From Aved-18 sp964606665 (GTDB lineage Bacteria > Cyanobacteriota > Vampirovibrionia > Obscuribacterales > Obscuribacteraceae), in assembly GCA_964606665.1 (NCBI GenBank), contig CAZSHS010000014.1, forward strand, positions 20,211 through 84,210: a DNA stretch of 64,000 bases. Reading direction: 5' to 3'. Below the pieces are notes generated by a model. It ran no database searches and was not told the origin of the DNA. It worked only from the letters and a program-made list of their open reading frames with translations. Position 1 is the first letter of the stretch. Every line of letters starts with the position of its first letter. The translations under genes were made by a program, and so were the position numbers. This document shows, piece after piece, positions 51,317 to 59,809 of the stretch.

Positions 51317-52610
51317 GTGAATTAGTTTTCAATCGCTGTTTCATCAAGTTAATTCTGCTATGGCGGTTAAACTTGGGCATCTTAAGGCTATAATTTAGCG
51401 CCTCGGCGCCATCTTTGCATGAATTAGGATTGATATGCACAGCCTGGTCTCCAAGCTCATCATACACACCAGCGCCCGAAGATAGCATGAGTAAACCTGA
51501 TTTATGATTATTATCAAGACTAGCCACATATTCTTTGGCAGTCAGATTTAATCCATCACGCAAAGGATTTACAAGCATAACTTGAGCACGCTTATACAAA
51601 CCGGATAATTCTTGCTGACTAATCGGATTTGTGTGCCAGTATAGTGGCTTCCAATTTGAAATAGCATAACGTCCTTCAATTTCAGAGGCATAATCTCTGC
51701 AATTTTTCCAATAATCATCAAATGCTTTTAGACCAGGTCTTGTTTGCTGACAAATTTGAACAAAAGCCAATTTGCCTACATATTCGGGTCTTGCGCCAAA
51801 GAAATAATCAATCATTTCAAGGCGTTGCATAATACCTTTGGTGTAGTCTGCACGATCTACCGACAAAACAATTGGTGTGTCTGGCAGTTCTATGGACAAA
51901 TTTTGCTTTGCATGGGCTGCTTTCCAAAACTTTAAATCGAGACCCAAAGGTCGGACCAGAAGGCGAATAAGCTTTTTAGTCTTTCGATTTTTAATTACTA
52001 GTTCGTCTCTATTGACTTTGAACTCTGGAAAAAAGTCTTGCACAAATTGGACAAAATTTTGAGCGTATTCTTTGGTGTGGAAGCCTATTTTTGCGCATGA
52101 AAGCATCCCCAAGACTAGCTCTGAAATAGGTTCGCTATAGTGATGTGGAACATTTTTTGGCCATGGAATATGCCAAAAAATACTGATCTGACTGTTTTTG
52201 AGTAAAGATGGCAAAATAGCGAATTGATAGTCGTGTACAAAAATATCCTTTGTGCCAATACCTGAGTCAAGCTGAATCTGAGAAATCTCACGATTGAACT
52301 GGCGATAGAAATCTCGGTCCACGCCTTTATAGACTGCAAATTGAGGCAAATCGTGCATCAAAGGCCAGATAAACTCGTTGCAATAACGGTAATGACCTTG
52401 AATTAAGTCGTTGTCCAAATTGAAGATGGCATGAACTCGCGCATCGCCGTTCAAGTAGGAAAGGTCGTTGTCTTGAAGAAACCACCATCGGCTTTTGCAG
52501 CCGCCAAAATTATCGAATGCTGCCTTCAGGGCGCTTGAGACCCCGCCACCGGCGCCTTCTCCACGATAAGACACAATGTCCATAGCTTGTAATTGCTCCC
52601 TGCATCTCAA
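51279..52610 (-). CDS. otsA: GT20 synthase, probably trehalose-6-phosphate synthase
   Basis: The 443-residue product has the GT20 landmarks: GGGVSSALKAAFD near the N-terminus (acceptor loop), DIFVHDYQFAILP, FWHIPWP, SVDRADYTKGI, RDGLNLTAKEYVAS and LMLSSGAGVYDELGDQAV. The first ATG adds nine residues before MDIVSYRGEG; the shorter start is possible. Trehalose-6-phosphate synthesis fits the OtsB-like phosphatase in the same operon, but cyanobacterial glucosylglycerol-phosphate synthase (GgpS) is the same family and cannot be excluded by eye. First gene of the five-gene operon; divergent from the secreted protein gene at 52770. Confidence 0.9.
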   Translation of the reverse strand: MRCREQLQAMDIVSYRGEGAGGGVSSALKAAFDNFGGCKSRWWFLQDNDLSYLNGDARVHAIFNLDNDLIQGHYRYCNEFIWPLMHDLPQFAVYKGVDRDFYRQFNREISQIQLDSGIGTKDIFVHDYQFAILPSLLKNSQISIFWHIPWPKNVPHHYSEPISELVLGMLSCAKIGFHTKEYAQNFVQFVQDFFPEFKVNRDELVIKNRKTKKLIRLLVRPLGLDLKFWKAAHAKQNLSIELPDTPIVLSVDRADYTKGIMQRLEMIDYFFGARPEYVGKLAFVQICQQTRPGLKAFDDYWKNCRDYASEIEGRYAISNWKPLYWHTNPISQQELSGLYKRAQVMLVNPLRDGLNLTAKEYVASLDNNHKSGLLMLSSGAGVYDELGDQAVHINPNSCKDGAEALNYSLKMPKFNRHSRINLMKQRLKTNSLERWWHDFELTG

Positions 52611-52769
52611 TCTCTAAGACTATTCGTCTAATAGCATGGGCAAAAATTACATATGCTGACCGAAAAATCCCTCTCAAAACTCTGCTTGGCAAGCAGCAGC
52701 GGGGAATTCAATACCTTAAAATTTAAATGCGGCATTTTGAAATTGCATCAATCTTCTAAGGAGCAAAAA

Positions 52770-53600
52770 ATGTTTTTCCCCCGCATAAGTCACTTAGTAA
52801 TTCTTTCATTGATTATGTTTGCAAATATGTCGGCTTCAGCTTTTGCGCAGCCGCAAGGATTGCCTCCAACTTTAGCAAGACAAGCAGCAAACGAAATTGT
52901 CGATTTATCTGGAGTTTGGTCCTCACCTTATGGTGACGTCAATCTCAAAGTGGAAGGCAAAGATCCAGAAGGAAATCTGATCGTTACGGGAAATTGGAAA
53001 AATGGCTCAAACCCAGGCATTATCACCTGGGGCAGATTTACCCCCACCGCTGGTAGTGGCATTTTAAAAGCCGAATATTTTTTACCCAATCGACCTATCT
53101 ACGGTTATGTCGAATTTGCCCTCCAAGCAAATGGAACTGATTTATTTGGCAAATACTTTGAAGGACCTAGCAAAGGCGAATGGAATTTAAAGCGCAAGCC
53201 AGGTTATAAGAAAAGTTACTTGAGCAATATTGCAATAATTACTCAGAATCTTGCTGTGCGTGGCAACAAAGTTTTTGATGCCACTGGAAAATGGCTGTCT
53301 ACTTTTGGCGATGTAGAGTTGCGCGGAGTGTCGCTTATATCGACTGGTGTCATGCTCAAGGGCACCTGGAAAAATCATCAGGGACAAGAAGGCACAATTT
53401 CTTCTGGATTGTTTATGCGTGACCCCAACGGCGGTCACTTGCGCTTCGAATATTATGCTCCTTGGAATAAAGCTCAAGGTAAAGGCGAATTTAGACCAGA
53501 CAAATATTTAGGCGGAAAAATGCTTTTGGGCATATATAAAGAAGGAAACGACTCTGGTGTCTGGATTTTATGCCGCCCACCTGACTATAGTAAAAAATAA
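52770..53600 (+). CDS. Secreted protein with two copies of a lipocalin-like beta domain
   Basis: ATG 52770 is preferred over an earlier frame from 52653 because AAGGAG (52758-52763) is well placed and a signal peptide follows (LVILSLIMFANMSASAFA). The 276-residue protein has an internal duplication: LSGVWSSPYGDVNLKVEG about 40-57 and ATGKWLSTFGDVELRGVS about 168-185, each followed by GNWKNG or GTWKNH and ending with W plus R/C. Each repeat looks like an eight-stranded lipocalin or avidin-like unit. Ligand and function unknown. It is followed 2 bases later by the DUF3592 gene. Confidence 0.8.
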   Translation: MFFPRISHLVILSLIMFANMSASAFAQPQGLPPTLARQAANEIVDLSGVWSSPYGDVNLKVEGKDPEGNLIVTGNWKNGSNPGIITWGRFTPTAGSGILKAEYFLPNRPIYGYVEFALQANGTDLFGKYFEGPSKGEWNLKRKPGYKKSYLSNIAIITQNLAVRGNKVFDATGKWLSTFGDVELRGVSLISTGVMLKGTWKNHQGQEGTISSGLFMRDPNGGHLRFEYYAPWNKAQGKGEFRPDKYLGGKMLLGIYKEGNDSGVWILCRPPDYSKK

Positions 53601-53602
53601 AT

Positions 53603-54127
53603 ATGCAAGCATTTACTCTTTTTTGTTTGGTCACAAGCATTTGTTATTTCATTATGCTTGGCTCTGAATACAACAAAATTGTAAAAGGACAAAACTGGCC
53701 TACTGTGACGGCTAAAGTTGAAAACGCCATTAACAGCCTGCCTATAACTAAATTCGAATCGAACAGAATCAATACAATTGCCGTGATAATCAATTGGTCT
53801 TACATCAAATATTCATATAAATTAGGCGAGCACTGCTATTACAATACAGAAGAAATGGGACCGCATCTGACTGTGTTCGATTATATTATTGGCCCAATGG
53901 CAGTGCGCTTTCCTAAAGACAAAAAAATCGAAGTCAAATACAATCCTGCCAATCCAAAAGAATCTACCATTGGCTTTGAGATTTTTCGTCCAATTGAAAC
54001 ACTCGGTGGATCAGCCATATTGTTTCTAATAGCTGGCTCTATATATTACTATTTTCGAAAAACAGGTCTCATCCCAGATGTAGGTCCAAACGAAGTAGAC
54101 TTGCACATTCCCCAAAGGCGTCGCTGA
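53603..54127 (+). CDS. DUF3592-type membrane protein
   Basis: A 174-residue protein with one membrane helix at each end (about 3-19 and 134-150, GGSAILFLIAGSIYYYF) and an outer domain between. The central WSYIKYSYKLGEHCYYNTE and KIEVKYNPANPKESTI are the DUF3592 hallmarks (KVxYxPxNP). Role of the family is not established. ATG lies 2 bases after the stop of the secreted protein gene, so the two are probably coexpressed. The convergent spacer 54128-54220 holds a dyad TGAGATT/AATCTCA (54131-54152) with no T-run. Confidence 0.85.
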   Translation: MQAFTLFCLVTSICYFIMLGSEYNKIVKGQNWPTVTAKVENAINSLPITKFESNRINTIAVIINWSYIKYSYKLGEHCYYNTEEMGPHLTVFDYIIGPMAVRFPKDKKIEVKYNPANPKESTIGFEIFRPIETLGGSAILFLIAGSIYYYFRKTGLIPDVGPNEVDLHIPQRRR

Positions 54128-54220
54128 AATTGAGATTCACATAGAAATCTCACATAGCTTCGTGTATCTCAAATATCACGCAACTAAAAAACATCGATAA
54201 AAAAGACACATCAAACTAAT

Positions 54221-55882
54221 CTATCTAACTTCAGCAGAATTAGTAGCCACGCTTGTCGAGTTTAAATGACCGACAGACTTTGCCACATGCTCCACCACCG
54301 CTTTTACAAAACCAAGGAAAAGTGGGTGAGGACGATCTGGGCGCGACTTCAATTCGGGGTGGAACTGACAGGCGATAAAATAGGGATGATCGCGCAATTC
54401 CATCATTTCAACTAACTTATCGTCTGGTGAAACTCCTGAAAAATCCATTCCCTTTTCACTCAAAGCCTTACGAAATTGGTTATTTACTTCATAGCGATGG
54501 CGGTGACGTTCTGAAATTTCTTCGCTCTTATAGACCTCAAATGCTTTACTCTTTGGCTGAACTTTGCACGGATATTTGCCAAGACGCATAGTGCCGCCCT
54601 TGAGCACCACACTATGTTGGTCTGGCATCAAGTCGATAACAGGAAATGGAGTGGATGAATTAAACTCGGTTGAGTGTGCATCTTTCATATTTGCTACGTT
54701 TCGAGCAAATTCAATTACTGCAATCTGCATTCCAAGACAAAGTCCAAGAAAAGGTATTTTATTTACCCGAGCAAATTTTGCCGCTTCTACTTTGCCTTCG
54801 ATACCTCTATCTCCAAAGCCGCCGGGAACCAAGATTCCATCCACGTCTTTGAGATATTCAGCCGCACCGTTTTTCTCTATATCTTCAGATAGAACCCACT
54901 TAATTTCAATAGCGGCATCATGGATGGTACCAGCATGTTTAAGTGCTTCTACTACCGAAATATAAGCATCGGAAAGCATCACATATTTGCCCACTATGCC
55001 AATTTTGATTGTGCGCGCAGGATTTTTGATTTTCTCTACCATCTCGCGCCATTCATCAAGATCAGGCACGGCATTGTCCATTCTAAGTCGTTCTAAAACT
55101 CTATCTGCCAATCCCTCTTTTTCCAAAATGAGAGGTATTTCGTAGAGATGTTTGACGTCCTTACACTCAATAACGGCTTTAGAATCAACGTCAGTAAAGA
55201 GAGCCAACTTTTCTTTAATAGATGGTGAAAGCGATTTCTCTGTTCGACAAGCAAGTACATCGGGCTGGATACCGCGGCTTCTGAGCAGTTCGACACTGTG
55301 CTGAGTGGGCTTAGTTTTGAGTTCGTTAGTCGTTTTCAAATTAGGAATTATGGTGGCGTGAATATAACAAACGTTTTCACGCCCTGTATCCTTTTTCATT
55401 TGTCTAATCGCTTCAAGAAAAATGAGGCTCTCGATGTCGCCTACAGTTCCGCCAATTTCGACAATTGCCACTTGGGCGTTGGCTGCAATAGCAGCTTTGC
55501 GAATGAAATTTTTAATTTCGTTTGTGACATGAGGAATCATCTGAACCGTTCCGCCCAGATAGTCGCCTCTTCTTTCTTTTTCAAGCACAGTCTTATATAT
55601 AGAACCGGATGTGACGTTATTCATCCGACTCAAGTCCATACTTATAAATCTTTCGTAGTGACCAAGATCAAGGTCTGTCTCTGCTCCGTCTTCGGTGACA
55701 AAGACTTCGCCGTGCTGGTAAGGGCTCATAGTGCCCGGGTCCACATTTAAATATGGATCCAGTTTGATAATTGTGGTTCTAATGCCGCGAGCTCGAAGCA
55801 ATCTGCCAAGCGAAGCGGCAACGATTCCTTTGCCCAATGAGGAGACTACCCCACCAGTTACGAAAACATATCTGGTGTCCAT
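54221..55882 (-). CDS. pyrG: CTP synthase
   Basis: Makes CTP from UTP with glutamine nitrogen. The 553-residue protein has the synthetase domain with FVTGGVVSSLGKGI at the N-terminus and the glutamine amidotransferase domain with PGGFGDRG, LGLCLGMQ (nucleophile Cys near 389) and the His-Glu pair in QFHPELKSRP. The Shine-Dalgarno AAGGAGGAG before ATG 55882 is very strong. The gene lies 56 bases after gatC in the same direction. The C-terminal tail past the amidotransferase fold is short. Confidence 0.98.
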   Translation of the reverse strand: MDTRYVFVTGGVVSSLGKGIVAASLGRLLRARGIRTTIIKLDPYLNVDPGTMSPYQHGEVFVTEDGAETDLDLGHYERFISMDLSRMNNVTSGSIYKTVLEKERRGDYLGGTVQMIPHVTNEIKNFIRKAAIAANAQVAIVEIGGTVGDIESLIFLEAIRQMKKDTGRENVCYIHATIIPNLKTTNELKTKPTQHSVELLRSRGIQPDVLACRTEKSLSPSIKEKLALFTDVDSKAVIECKDVKHLYEIPLILEKEGLADRVLERLRMDNAVPDLDEWREMVEKIKNPARTIKIGIVGKYVMLSDAYISVVEALKHAGTIHDAAIEIKWVLSEDIEKNGAAEYLKDVDGILVPGGFGDRGIEGKVEAAKFARVNKIPFLGLCLGMQIAVIEFARNVANMKDAHSTEFNSSTPFPVIDLMPDQHSVVLKGGTMRLGKYPCKVQPKSKAFEVYKSEEISERHRHRYEVNNQFRKALSEKGMDFSGVSPDDKLVEMMELRDHPYFIACQFHPELKSRPDRPHPLFLGFVKAVVEHVAKSVGHLNSTSVATNSAEVR

Positions 55883-55938
55883 TGCTCCTCCTTACTCGAT
55901 TCTAGAACTCTAAAGCTTAATTCTACGCTAAAGCCGAC

Positions 55939-56232
55939 TCATTCTGAAATCTTCGGAACTTTAAAAAATGGCCCTTCTTTGTCAGGGCTGCCTCTTAACA
56001 TGGTCTCTTGCCCGGGCGACGCCACCGCGTGGTCAGGGCGCAAGACATTTACCAATTCTTGGGGCAAAGGATTAGCCAGGGGCAAAATCCCCTTTGTATC
56101 GACTTCTTGTAGTTGCGAGAAGAAATCAATGATATCGCTCAACTGGCGCGCGTACAGCTCCTTCTCGTCTTCTGACAGAGCTAATCTGGCAAGTTTGGCT
56201 ACATGTTCTACTTCTTTTATGGAAATCATCAT
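55939..56232 (-). CDS. gatC: Aspartyl/glutamyl-tRNA amidotransferase subunit C
   Basis: Small subunit of the GatCAB complex that corrects mischarged Asp- or Glu-tRNA. Start set at one of two adjacent ATGs near 56232, giving about 97 residues; a longer frame from 56256 exists. Hallmarks are VEHVAKLARLALSEDE and LYARQLSDIIDFFSQLQEVDT, then DHAVASPGQETMLRGSPD with the conserved R. gatA and gatB are elsewhere. It is followed by pyrG. Confidence 0.93.
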   Translation of the reverse strand: MMISIKEVEHVAKLARLALSEDEKELYARQLSDIIDFFSQLQEVDTKGILPLANPLPQELVNVLRPDHAVASPGQETMLRGSPDKEGPFFKVPKISE

Positions 56233-56278
56233 TTTTATAGATTGGTAAGGTACCAAATCTGGTATTCTCCCATATTAG

Positions 56279-57334
56279 GTGAACTCGGTGTGTGTGATGT
56301 TCGTTGAAATTACTCTTCTTGTTGTAGCTCTTGTAATCATATTATTTTCAGCCGAGCTCTTTACAAATGGTATTGAATGGCTCGGTCAACGCTTACAACT
56401 GAGCGAAGGCGTGGTCGGAAGCGTACTGGCTGCTGTTGGTACAGCGCTGCCTGAAACTTTAATTCCAATTGTAGCTGTTGTCTTCTTCAATGAAAGACAC
56501 GGTAATGAAGTGAGCATCGGTGCAATTGCAGGAGCACCTTTCATGCTAAGCACCCTCACTTTTGGTCTTTGTGGGGCGGCTGTGCTTTATTTTTCGCAAA
56601 AAGGCAAACGCAGTCAGGAACTTACCATCAATCACGATGTACTGACTCGCGATTTACGCTTCTTCATCCTAGCTTTTACAATTGGCATGTTGTGCAACTG
56701 GGCATCTGATTTCTCTAAATTTCATTTGCCGTACATCATGGCTTTTGTCCTTTTAGGGATTTATTGTATTTATTTGTATAAGACACTCAGCCACGAAGGA
56801 GAAATCGGACAAGAACCTGAAAAACTTTATTTTGACCGATTGTTGAAGAAGGGGTCAAACAGACTAAGATTCATTGTTCCTCAAATTGTTTTTGGTATCG
56901 CCGGTATCGTAGGCGGTGCTTATGTTTTTGTAGAAAATTTGCAAGACGTGGCTGAAGCAATAGGTTTTCCACCTCTGGTCTTATCACTTATTATTTGTCC
57001 CATAGCTACTGAACTCCCCGAAAAAATCAATTCGGTCTTATGGATCAAAAGTGGCAAAGATACTTTAGCCATGGGGAACATTACTGGCGCTCTGGTTTTT
57101 CAAAGCTGTATACCGGTGGCATTTGGTGTAGCATTCACTACCTGGGATCTCGATTTAGGAACACTATTAACTTGTTCTACGGCGGTACTTAGTGCAAGCG
57201 TCATCTTATTTTTGATGAATAAAAAAGCGCTTAAATTCTGGCACCTGATGTCTTGTGCAGTACTTTACATAATCGCTGTATCTATTTTGCTAATTTTAGA
57301 CGTTGCCAAAAATTTGGGTAACGCTCTAACTTAG
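56279..57334 (+). CDS. CaCA-family cation exchanger-like membrane protein
   Basis: A 351-residue integral membrane protein with about ten hydrophobic segments in two halves. The alpha-repeat motifs are present: SVLAAVGTALPETLIPIVAV near 47-66 and SLIICPIATELPEKINSVLW near 233-252, matching the GTALPE/GNxxxE pattern of sodium/calcium exchangers. Ion specificity is open. Several starts are possible (GTG 56279, ATG 56297). It converges on the AI-2E-family gene with a 4-base overlap and diverges from gatC. Confidence 0.88.
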   Translation: MNSVCVMFVEITLLVVALVIILFSAELFTNGIEWLGQRLQLSEGVVGSVLAAVGTALPETLIPIVAVVFFNERHGNEVSIGAIAGAPFMLSTLTFGLCGAAVLYFSQKGKRSQELTINHDVLTRDLRFFILAFTIGMLCNWASDFSKFHLPYIMAFVLLGIYCIYLYKTLSHEGEIGQEPEKLYFDRLLKKGSNRLRFIVPQIVFGIAGIVGGAYVFVENLQDVAEAIGFPPLVLSLIICPIATELPEKINSVLWIKSGKDTLAMGNITGALVFQSCIPVAFGVAFTTWDLDLGTLLTCSTAVLSASVILFLMNKKALKFWHLMSCAVLYIIAVSILLILDVAKNLGNALT

Positions 57335-58398
57335 ACTTTTGGTTTCTGCTTAGACTCTGTTTCGCCAGTATCAATAGCGGGTGTTACCGGATATGGACCT
57401 TCAATTTCCATCTCTGCTGGTGCGGGGTAATAAAAGTCGAGTATTTCTTTTATAGCAGCCGCTGTAGGAATAGCAATGAGCATTCCCAAAGCGCCAGCCG
57501 TAACTTCGCCTACAAGAACAGCAAAAATTATTGCCAGCGGATGCAACTCGACTACATGCCCGATAAAACGCGGTACAACCAAATAATCTTCTACCAGTCG
57601 AGCTACCCAATAGCATAAGAAAATAGGCAGTGCTACTTGTGTGCCATGCTGGGCTACACCAATTACAACAGCAGTAGAAATTGCCATGAGCGGTCCTAAA
57701 ACTGGAATAATTTCAAGCACACCAGATGCGATGGCAATAACCAGGGCATATTTCAGGTGAAAAATAAAATGCAAGAAAATGTAAGCAACAGAAGACATGA
57801 GCACGATTAGAAAGAGCTGTCCTCGAATATATTTTGCCAACATCAAATTCATTGATCCAAACAATCTAACGATTGTGTTGCGCTGTTCATTTGCAAAAAA
57901 GCGCAAAAAGAATTTGCCGACTCGCTCTGAATCGACCATAAAATAAATAGACGAGACAATGCAAACAAGCAATGAAAGTAAGCTTTTAGACAGAATCTCG
58001 CCCATATGCATAAGCTCTGTGGGCGCTCCAAACCAGCCTTCCAAATCTTCGACTATTGCAGTAGTGCGTGATTCAACGTCAATGTCCCACTTATAACTGG
58101 ACTTAAGCTGGTCTAAAAGATTTGCCACAAGCTCATGTCGCTGCGTAATCAGGTTACTTGCCTGGTCTATGATTTGATGACCAAACAAATTCGACAATCC
58201 CACACACAAAAGAAGAAAAGCTACATAAATGCAGGCGATTGCTATTTTGTGCGGAATTTTAAAGGTGATATTAATCCAGGACACAAAAGGCAAAAGCAAA
58301 TACGCTATTATCCCGCCCATGATAAATGGCGGAAACACTTCTCTGATCTGATTGATGAACCAGAGAAAAACTATTAGTGAAAGTAGTTTGAACATCAT
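57331..58398 (-). CDS. AI-2E/PerM-family permease
   Basis: The 355-residue protein has seven or eight membrane segments. Family marks are PFIMGGIIAYLLLPFVSWI near residues 24-42 and, near the C-terminal half, SGVLEIIPVLGPLMAISTAV and HPLAIIFAVLVGEVTAGALGMLIAIPTAAAIKEI (about 285-318). These proteins export diverse solutes; few substrates are known, and the AI-2 link applies to one E. coli member only. It lies 17 bases after the dehydrogenase gene, so the two may be cotranscribed. Confidence 0.9.
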   Translation of the reverse strand: MMFKLLSLIVFLWFINQIREVFPPFIMGGIIAYLLLPFVSWINITFKIPHKIAIACIYVAFLLLCVGLSNLFGHQIIDQASNLITQRHELVANLLDQLKSSYKWDIDVESRTTAIVEDLEGWFGAPTELMHMGEILSKSLLSLLVCIVSSIYFMVDSERVGKFFLRFFANEQRNTIVRLFGSMNLMLAKYIRGQLFLIVLMSSVAYIFLHFIFHLKYALVIAIASGVLEIIPVLGPLMAISTAVVIGVAQHGTQVALPIFLCYWVARLVEDYLVVPRFIGHVVELHPLAIIFAVLVGEVTAGALGMLIAIPTAAAIKEILDFYYPAPAEMEIEGPYPVTPAIDTGETESKQKPKV

Positions 58399-58415
58399 CT
58401 TCTACAAGTCTACGT

Positions 58416-59705
58416 CTACTTCGCAGCAACTGGCTCTTTTTTATTGCAAGCACCCTCAAGAACACTAAAATCATGCACTTGTGCTCTCACCAATTTCTTG
58501 AGCATCCATGCTGGTCTAAAACGTTCAGCTTGTGCTGTGTCTTGACCAAGTTCGCTTTGATATTTTTCCAACTGAGACAGACACGAATCCAGTCCACGCT
58601 CTTTAGCCAAACTCAAAATGCCGCGCTTCAAACCAAGTCCAAATGCAACTGCAGTATCAACATCTTTTGCGTCCACCACATCTTCTTGTAACGCATACAT
58701 TACTTCATTGAACATCGGCATCATGATGCGCTCAACTTCAAACTTGTCTGCTTTTGATTGGCAAGCATCTTTTGCTTTTGCATTTGCTTTCTTGAGCAAT
58801 TCTTGAAGCTTTGGATTTACTTCCTTCTCGGCGTTTTTGTCACGGTCTTTTGAATGAACATAAAATCCAGCACCGGTTTTTTGTCCCAAAACCTTTTCTT
58901 CCATCATGACTGAAAGAAGTTCTGCAGGCTTAAAGCGCGGTCCGTATTCGGCATAAAGAAAATCGACTACATGTGCACAAATATCAACCCCAGTCAGATC
59001 AAATAGTGCGAGCGGTCCCATTGGAAGACCGAACTCTAAGGCTTTTTGGTCTATTTCTTGAGGAGTAAATTTTCCTTCCTGCAAAACATAAAGTGCTTCG
59101 TTCATATAAGGAAAGAGAATTCGATTTACAAGAAATCCAGGACACTCTTTTACTTTCACTGGAGCTTTGCCAAGTTTGTTTTGGCACAAGTCCATTATAT
59201 TTTGCACTACTTCTTTATCTGTTTTAACGCCAGGAATCACTTCAACCAATTTCATTGCTTGTGCTGGATTAAAGAAGTGAATTCCAAGCACTCGCTCTGG
59301 GCGACTTGTAACTGATGCAATTTGAGAAATTGAAAGAGCAGAGGTGTTACTGGCAAGAATTGTGTTCGGTCCGCAGTGTTTATCAAGTGTTCTGAAAATA
59401 TCCAACTTGATATCAATAACTTCAGATGCGGCTTCGATTATTAGGTCTACATCCTTGTCAATATCTTCGTAATTAACTGTGCCAGTGATATTGGCAAAGA
59501 GTTCATCAGCCTTTTCACGAGTTAAGACTTCTTTGCTAACGCGAGAGTCAAACATCTTCTTTATGTTTGCAAGCCCACGACTGACAAAATCTTCGTTAAT
59601 GTCTTTTAGGAAAACACGAATACCAGCCTGGCCCAGAACCTGTGCAATCCCGCCTCCCATGGCTCCTGCACCTATCACTGCCGCGCTTTTAACCTGATTA
59701 GACAT
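58416..59705 (-). CDS. 3-hydroxyacyl-CoA dehydrogenase
   Basis: Oxidises 3-hydroxyacyl-CoA with NAD in beta-oxidation or butanoate metabolism. The N-domain has the dinucleotide motif VIGAGAMGGGIAQVL near 10-24, the catalytic His/Glu region in RVLGIHFFNPAQAMKLVEVIPG near 139-160, and two C-terminal 3HCDH domains (about 188-290 and 330-425). At 429 residues it is the longer bacterial form with the second C-domain. No hydratase domain is fused. The neighbour is the AI-2E-family gene. It supports fatty-acid use by this organism. Confidence 0.95.
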   Translation of the reverse strand: MSNQVKSAAVIGAGAMGGGIAQVLGQAGIRVFLKDINEDFVSRGLANIKKMFDSRVSKEVLTREKADELFANITGTVNYEDIDKDVDLIIEAASEVIDIKLDIFRTLDKHCGPNTILASNTSALSISQIASVTSRPERVLGIHFFNPAQAMKLVEVIPGVKTDKEVVQNIMDLCQNKLGKAPVKVKECPGFLVNRILFPYMNEALYVLQEGKFTPQEIDQKALEFGLPMGPLALFDLTGVDICAHVVDFLYAEYGPRFKPAELLSVMMEEKVLGQKTGAGFYVHSKDRDKNAEKEVNPKLQELLKKANAKAKDACQSKADKFEVERIMMPMFNEVMYALQEDVVDAKDVDTAVAFGLGLKRGILSLAKERGLDSCLSQLEKYQSELGQDTAQAERFRPAWMLKKLVRAQVHDFSVLEGACNKKEPVAAK

Positions 59706-59809
59706 GTCAAATTCCTCATGAAAAAACCCAGGAAAGTATTATGCTAGCACTTTCTTTACGTTCACCGATTTTCAAGAGTATTGACAAGTTTCTCAGGCGG
59801 GTATTTTGC

